NCBI GenBank assembly: GCA_002633005.1
Contig: NMRA01000013.1
Coordinates: forward strand, 826,374-890,373
From: Phoronis australis
Lineage: Eukaryota > Phoronida > Phoronidae
Length of the DNA stretch: 64,000 bases
Reading direction: 5' to 3'
Shown here: positions 52,601 to 61,600 of the stretch, one piece after another
Layout: each line of letters starts with the position of its first letter
Numbering within the stretch: position 1 is the first letter of the stretch
Translations under genes and position numbers: made by a program
Notes under the pieces: model-generated
Database searches by the model: none
The model's input: the letters and a program-made list of their open reading frames with translations, nothing else
Told to the model about the DNA's origin: nothing

Positions 52601-55600
52601 AAGAAGCATAAGAGATTTGACTACCACAAGTGCATGCAGAGAAACGTTGCATTGTGGGAAAATTCCTTAAAGTGAGTGTGGCACTTTGCTACTTCAGGAC
52701 GGGCCTACTTTTATGAAGCTAGTCCAGGGCTCTTCCTTGCTCCATGGGAAAGGATGCTGTGCCCTCTGATTAAGAAGTTTTGCAAAATGAAATTCAATCA
52801 AATCCTACCTCTACGAGAATTCTCCATGACATCAACTCCAAACTGTATGATGTCTGAGGAGAAGATCTCTCTTGGCGGGCTCTCTTCAGACCCTTTGCTG
52901 AGACGGGTGTTGTTGACGAAAGTTCCATTACTGCTCTTGGTATCTTGCAGAAAAAACTGGAATGAAAGACGAAGGTTTTCAAGCTCAAGTAATTCTAAAC
53001 CAAAATGACAGAAATGATACTTAAACAATCAAAGTGAGTAGGAACTTTGTGTGGGTTGACATTTCCGCTGTATGCTTCACCAAATTCATACCAGCGGAGT
53101 ACAATCCCATTTGTACGTATGGTTTCCTAAATCCCCCATAATTGAAAACCATTTTACATAATAATGCCACCAACCAAATGGAATTCATTGACAGCTAGTA
53201 ATTTGAATTACTTGAGTATGATGTAACATATTTTAGGACTTGAACTGAATCTAATGACCAAAAAATTTGGGAGGCACACTATTTCACAGCTTTGCTCTCA
53301 ACATTACAACCTGGAGAACAAATTACAGTGCAACAAAAAATCAAACCAAGAAAATCCACAATAACGTGTAACAATTCTATGAAAAACCCTACTCAAAAAT
53401 GTCATTTGAGGCAACCTCAAATGTTAAGCCCCCAGACTTTTAAAGGTCAGGCAGAGTTTCAGCACTGGACAACCTATCCAAAGAAAATAATCCACCTACA
53501 ATTAGCCTACCAATTAAGGCCAAAAGGTCATGATCCTAAAACAACTACCATCTGGCACAGGCAATTCATGAAACATAAACATTCATAGAACACAGGAAGT
53601 TGCCACCTCATATTCTCCTAGTGAAACTGTAGGTGTGCTGAAGTCTCACCAATAATAATTGCCAAAACTACCGTTTTTCGATTTTGAAGGTCTTCTAACA
53701 TTGCTGTGAATGCCAACAAATTTTAAAAATATTTTCTGAGCTATGGTACAGAACTTGAAAGCATTAATTTGACGTTACATGTCTTTTGTAAAAAAATGAG
53801 ACAATAAAATTTTACCACCATATTGATTTCCAAGTTTGTACAAATTAACGTAATGACAAAAGCTATAATATTGCTATGGACATAGACAAGTACCCCGTTT
53901 GAACTGTTGCCTGTACGTGGCTAGCAGACCATTGAACTCCCATAACCCGCTGTATTTTTCTGTTTGACCGCGAGCACATTGACCAAATGGCATTCAGTCT
54001 TACAATTTTGTTGAGGGAAGGAATGACTACTTGAAAAAATGTTGATGAGTGAACTAGGTGGAGGAGTTGGAAGTACTTAAAGGTGTCCATCTACACTCAA
54101 ATGGTACACATAGTAACGAAACTTTGATAGTTTATCAAAGGTTAAGTGCCATTTGCACAAAATCTTTCAGCATGCAGGCTCGACTAGGATGTGAGTCTGA
54201 GAAAGTTTCTGATGGCTGTGCATTATTGTCCTTGTCTGGTATTGCTACATCAACCAGCTCACAAAACCCAACAGTTTTCCTATTACTGATCAGCAGTCTA
54301 TTTATCTGTACAGTGGAAATGACCTAGTTGTCATTTAATCCGCCGCTTTGATGTTTAATTGCGGAGTTTGCCCATGACCTATATTGTGAATTGTGATTGC
54401 AATTTAGTTATTCCCAAAAATTTAGTCATCACAGGTAACAGTCGGATATAACGTGCCTGCATTTTGAGAACCAGTTTTCTCCACTGAATAACGGGCATCA
54501 AACTGGTTCTCAAAATCCAGAACCCAATGTAACTGGCTCTCAAAACGTGGTTATGTTACATCAGGCCTTTATGCAGCGTACGTCCTGGGCGTCCAAATGG
54601 ACGCCCTAGCACTAATCTGGACGCCCTGGCAAGGACGCCCAATGTATCATTTGGACACCCACTGTCAATAGCAACCTTTCAAGTTTGGACTCACACATTG
54701 TAATGAATACTAGGAAGCCTCTGAAGGCTCACAGTGGGGTCTCTTTTTTTCAAAGCAGGAAGAAATATACAATGTATATACAAAGTATATGCATTGTTGC
54801 TATTTTGACACTTGATTGACAGCATTGTAAAAGTCTTGGTCTACACAGTTTTTTTGAGTAAAAATGCTCACCATAGAAGGCTGTTTTATAAACTTAGANT
54901 TCTCAACAATAATCACTTTTCAGAAAATTTTAATAGTAGACATTGTTGTACACTAGAAACATTTTGCACATTTTGAGTTTTCACAATGTAGCAAACGCCT
55001 AGAAAAAAAACAACAGAAAAATGGTAATTTAATAAATTATTTTTGTACCAAATCCAACAATTCTCACCACACTTCATGACTGAATTCTACACTTTCCAAC
55101 CAGACATAACCTAATAGAACATTCTTAATGAAAACCTAATCTGAAACTGCAAATTATGTTTCTTTGAGATCTACAGTCAGTGAACGTGAAACTATTAAGA
55201 ACTTGTCTTAGTGAAATTAACTCAGAATATTATAAACGTGGTAATTGGCTAACGGAATGAATGAAGAAAGGCTTCATCCGTCAGCCAAATGTGCATGAAA
55301 TAAATTAACTGCCGGGTTCTTTGTGTTCATATAATTAGGAAGTAATGATAGCCGCACAAAGTTCAGGGTTAAATCTTGAAATTTTATCTCTCATTATTCT
55401 AACTTTTGAAACTTGAAAGCAAGCTAAGGAAATTGAAAGCTAAGAACAAAGAACAAATTGTAACAAGCAATTTTGCGATTCTCGTTTCTAAGCCTACATG
55501 CAAAAATGGAGGCATTTTGCTCTTTAGTTTAAGTTAAGTTTAAACCCTAAAGTTAAGGTAGAACCCTATAAAATCTCCAAATTTGGCTAACTTCGGAACG

Positions 55601-58600
55601 TCATAGCTCAGAAATGGCTGATCAGGTTCCTCCCAGGATTTTTGCTAACAGTGCAGATGCTATTGGGACCACCATTCCATTGCAGAAAATGCAATCAGAC
55701 TTAATCAGAGGCGATACACAAACTTGTGAGGTTTCTGATTTTTATGAAAAAACACAAAACATATATAAAAATGAAAACAAGATGATATTTCAGGAAACTG
55801 TAGCAACACTTTTGCAATTTCACCTTATACATTTACCATATCAAATAAATTTGGTCAAGTTATCAATGCCATTGTTTTGCTTTGAACGCTTTTCTTTCTT
55901 GCTAAATTTTATCAAACAGACATGGTCACATAACCCAGTTAATAAATGAAAGATTGATGTGTTGCTAAAAATCCAAGTCTGTAGGCATTTTAGTTTCAGA
56001 ATATATATGTCTCACATGGTCAACTTCTACAGTTTTGCAGATAGTTGGCTAAATATAGAGGCTTGTCACTAAGTTGCTACATAATAAAAGATTGGTTAGC
56101 AACAGCAATATTGTATGGCAAGAATAGCAAATGCTGAACATTTCAACAGAAATTATATGCGATGGAGGAGGATATTTTATGTCACATTTCTCAACAAAAA
56201 ACACTCAAGTTTGAGTCTATTTTTAACACAATTTGCATGGTGTGTGCATGTGTTGTTGAATTCTGAGCACTTCCACCTGAGAGTAATAATTAGTCATACA
56301 CAAATAGAAAAATATTAAATTACTTCATCAACTCTTTGTGTCCCAATTTGACAAAAATTCGATCTCTAAAATCGAAAGAATTCTTCAAAAAGGGTGGAAA
56401 ATAACAATTGAATTCTAGCTCCGCTAACAGGAAGTTGGAAATTAAATCAAATAAACCCATAATAAACAATGCCCCATGGTACATTGTTCATAACATCTAG
56501 ATAAACTCGGACAGTACTTGAAGACACTTCCTCAATCCTCAAAATACGGATGTTCTAAACAGACGGTATGAACATGAACAGACTTGAACACTTCTCAAGA
56601 AACTCGAGGACATTGAATAGCCTGGCTGCGACATTGGCAGTAACAATCCAAGTTTTCTTCCCCATTAAGTAAAGCTACTTATAAATCGCAAGCTAAATAG
56701 AGGCATTGTCAATTGTACCGCACTTTTCTAAATCAACGAGACAGACTTTGACAGAACTCTGCCAAACTTTTGCACAATAAAATACTGTTTTGTCGAATTC
56801 TCGTCGGAGTTAAACCTGACGATATTGTGCCTACTGATAATCCGTTTATTTTTAAACTGGACTTGCGTAGTAAGTTGTTGTGATTTCAACAATGTGGACG
56901 GAGCAACACTTGCCAAGATTTTGTCGAAATCCAACTAAAATTAAAACGGATTGTAGTCAAAATAAATTCGGCCCATCTTTTCCCCTAAGACTTTGTTGAA
57001 TTTCAACATTGTCCAGGTAATTTTTTTAAAGCTACCCTTATATTTTCAAAAAAAATATTTTTAACAGCCATAGTAGGAAGAATGCCCATCTAATTGTTTT
57101 TAGTTTCTGAATTGAAACTGCAGCAAAATCTCTCCAATTTAGGTCACAATATGGCGGGGACAGGTGAAATTTCACTTCCTCATTTCCTTCACCAATGAGA
57201 GATGGTAGGAAAAGGCACACTTTGCCAGCTACTAACAAAAATTTATGGGAATTCACAACAATGCTAGAAACCCTTAAAAAATGAAAAGTGCAATTTCCGT
57301 AATAATTTTTGTGAAAAATTGGTGAAACTTTACAGAATATTTGGTAAGTACATGGCATGACTATTACTTCTATCACCAGCTATTTCATAACTTTCCCACG
57401 CATTACTTCACCAAAAGTGCAGAAATTGCTCGTCCTCTTTCTCCCCATTACGCTGCCATTTGGAATCTAGTGAAATATCAAATGCAAAAATGGCCATCTA
57501 CAAAGGGATGAAAATTAGCAGAAATGTACTCGATCAAAGCAGGATATATTAATAGTACAGCTTTAGAGTTCCATCTGAAGCTTAAAGCAAGAGTATATGA
57601 CTGTCGTTTTATTTGTTGGAAAATTCATGAAGTCAAAATCACTACAAAAATAAAGGGAACCTGGAAGCATATGCATCAGAGATATGCTTTCCTATTTAAT
57701 GTCTATCCTCAACTGCAGACTATGAACAGTTGGCTAAATGAACTATGCTTGATAAGTTAAGGGCAAATTAATGTCCTTTGCTATTCAGTAGTATGTGAAA
57801 CATCAATAACGATGGAGTCCATATGTCACTGTGTAAAGAATTGTTTTTATTTAAGCAGGGCATAGTGTTCTCCCAACATGCATTACAACAAGTATTAGAG
57901 CAACATTTGGTCAAATCTTGAGCCCATTTGAAAAAGCTTAAGGTTTTACGCTCAGGTAAAATCCAAAGTCGATATATTCAAGCATGCCCCTACTACAGGA
58001 TAAGTGTAGGAATAGTTTGGTGAAAACCGCAACAGCCCGTTCATAGCTCATGCATTTCTCATGCACAGACAACAAGTTCTAATCGTCTGCTCATCCATAT
58101 CAAGCACAAGAGCGAATCCAGGCCTTAAATAGCACATCAAGTATTCCTAATTTTTCGTTCGAAAAAAGGTCGTATGGACCGTCTCAGGTGTTATGCAAAT
58201 TTCATCAGCTTGCCAGTTCAAGTATTCCAGTAACTATTTCGAAAAGTCCTTAAGTATGTGTCGTTTGCGGAGGCCGCGACTTTCGCAACCCCCCATACAA
58301 GGTTTCTTTTTTGGGGAACCTCATTTCCTATTTGGCAGCCTGGGAATTTTGTCAGGTCGTATTTGGTGCAATTGCATATTACCTGGGGAACCAATGACAT
58401 CATCAACAGAAACACTGTAGGCAGTGTTGATGACGTCATGTCCAGAACCAATGACATCAACAACAAATGTGTAATAAGCGCCGTGCACTGAATAGTCCAT
58501 AGATGTCATACATAGGTTCTTCGTTCTTCAGTTGAGTTAATAATGTGATCATTAACTTGGGACATCCCGTTTCACAATGGCAAGAGTTGAATTCTCTGAT

Positions 58601-61600
58601 TTAATTCCATTACACTGCTAGTTTTTTTATGGCTCATTGTGGTAGGAGTGGTGCTCTTTTTTGCTTAATAAACCGGTTCATTTTTATTTTATCTTACTTT
58701 GAAGTTCACCATATTTGGCTTGCCTCTGTAATGCTTAATATAATTTTAACAACAATGTGTTCCACTGGGCGGTTTTATATAAACTTTACCTAAATCAAAT
58801 TCAAACATACTGAGTCTTTTACTTGATGACAGTTTCAAGTAATCTTCAACTGAAAATTTTCACAGAGTTTGATGTGGTTAAGATAATTGATAGTATCCAT
58901 GCTTCTAGCCTCTTCAGCACTTAATGTGATATGCGGAATGCAGAATGACAATGACATGAGGAGAACATCTCCGATTAAAACAAAAAGTGTCAGGAAATGT
59001 AGCTTGTGAGACGTTTTGACAGGAAACACTGTTTCAGGTTTAGTTCTAAAAATCAATAACAACAATGCATTTCAAATGTCAAACATTCATGCACAGGCTT
59101 CATTCATGGGAAATTTAAAATACATTACATACTACGAGGAAATGTCAAATTCAAAGACTTTCAGGAACAAACTTATAACTCGACTGCAGATTAGGTGTCA
59201 TCAATACTAGAGACCCTGGTTTCATGTGGTAATGGAAAAAAATGTCAGAATTCACAGAACATTGACCTAGAACTAACTCCTGGAAGGACTTGTTGTTAGG
59301 TTTAATAATAATGTGAACATTTCCTGCACTAGGACAACTAACTCCACCTTACTGAGGTAGGGTAACTCGTTCTGGGGTACTAATAACTTGCCCCAGCACG
59401 AGAACTAGTGTGCACGGAAACATGCAGACAACGCGGGATTACTATGCGTTTGCTCAGATACGTACACATAGGGGTCCCCAATCACTTTTGTGCCATATTT
59501 GGTGAAAAATGTAGGGTATATAGTATGGATGTTGGGCTGAAAACATGGGCAAGTAGCTCTATAGAAAATTATTCTAGGATATAGAGATGCAAAATAACGG
59601 TTGCTGCAAAACTAAAATTGCTACTAGGGGGCGCACAAGGAGCCATCTGACTTGGGCAAACCTGCAAAGCTTGGTAAAGATCCATCATGAGATTTAGAAG
59701 ATATAAGAGTAAATGCAAAAACTAAAACTGCCACTAGGTGGCACAGCAGAACTTCAATTTGTCTGAAAGTAGTCATCATCTGATGTCTTGCCAAATTTCA
59801 CAATGATCCTGCCAGGAATTTAGGAGATACAGCTGCGGATACCGTATGGATGCTTGGATAAAAGGACTCGGGACAAACAGACAGACGCAGGATGGACAGA
59901 CGTAGGATGGACGGACGCAGGATGGATGGATGACTGTGTGCATTGCTAAAATTTCTAAAACCTTATTTTCTTTGAGAAAAGATAATATAATGCCAGAAAA
60001 CAGACTGCATGGACGTTCATGACACAACACTTTGCTTAAAACATGGATCTTGTGAGACTTTGGAAACAATATAGTTTGCATTTTAAGGCACTTGATCTGA
60101 ACTAAAATTTCACACTTTTGAATATAATCCATAAGTGTTGCACGCCTAAAAGGTAATTAAACAGAAGAACTCAGTTTATTATTGAACTTTCTCAGGTTAG
60201 AGAAGTGATGGCCACATTGTAGCCAGAGAACAGAAAACCCCAATGCAAATGCAAAACTCGCAAGCTAGGCCGTTGACAGCGCACTCTAGTGACCAAAAGG
60301 AAGAAGTGAACTACTTGTAGTATGACTGAGCTAAAGGTACATGCTAGTGTTGACTTATAAAATGACCAGAATATACATTTTCCTTAAATTTATGTTGAGG
60401 AATTTGACAAAACTACTTTCTACTTTTCCGACATATCGTGCATCACATTGAAGACGTTTCATCACCCAAAACATGTGCGCAACCAAAATCGAAGGTGAAA
60501 TGAAATGATAGACACCTTTCCAGCAAAATAACAGACATATTGATCAGGACTTAATCTGGTGCAAGTACAAGAAAGGCAAACTATTCAGCTACGAACCCAG
60601 TTGAAGCACTTGTTAATTACATTCATTCAGAATGACGAAAGGACTCAACATAAAGAGCCAATACAGGCATAGGAGATGTGTTAAACAGTTTCGTGTTGAG
60701 ATTAGCTCGATGAATTTAATCTAAGATTTATCGGTTAGAAAATGCACACTTGAGGGATTTTATATTGAAGGGGTTACCATGGTGACTAACTGGTCACCAT
60801 GGAAATAAGTTGGAAATGTGAAAATTGACAAGACAAGAACTAAAAAGTGAATACGCTATTCTCAAAGTTAAAAAATATTTACGGTAAAGGGAGATTACCG
60901 TTTTGTTTTTAGCAACTTTTAATTTCTTCATAAAATTCACTGAAGTTCCATTTTTTGATTAGCTTCTCATGCAAATTTGGCACATCTTCTAAAAATTCCT
61001 GACAGCCTTTCAGAGAACACTGCATGAACTTAAGCATAATACTTGAACATTTCCCATGAATCCAATCAGCCATTTGACATTCTGAATTAAGGCTTATTGG
61101 GAAACCTTAGACACCCAAAATGTTGGCCTGTCTATGCTTTGTTTCAAGACCTGTTCTATAACGTTCATCATACCATCAATACCTTTTCATTGAACTTAAA
61201 TTCATAACTGTAAAAATTCTACAATTTGGGACAGTGGGAAATTAAATCATTTTGTTCAAGGTCGCAGCTTGTCAAAATTCTAAAATACTGGCAGTCCCAA
61301 ATTCAAGAATCACCGAAAAGACAGCAAAACTACCCACTTTGTAGGTTGAAGACACATTGTCTGACATTTGAGAAAAATGGTGAGTGCCAAAAACACCCTT
61401 GTCCCAAATTCCAGGATCAAGAAAATTCAATTTTTTGAGTCCCAAATCTAGAGACTGTCCCAAATTGGAGGACCTTTTTAAGTTCACTAGAACCAACAAT
61501 GCATGCATCAGTTATCCGAGTCACGTCTCCCAACACAGCCAACACATAATCTAAAAAGTTATCAATATGTCACGACAAAAAGGTATATGAATTACGTAAA

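Noticed and set aside
55614-55949. Plus-strand open frame starting [18 protein letters not shown] inside SLMAP intron 1
   Set aside because: No family recognised, no splice partners, and AT-rich low-complexity C-terminal half. Possibly chance; a transcript would change this.
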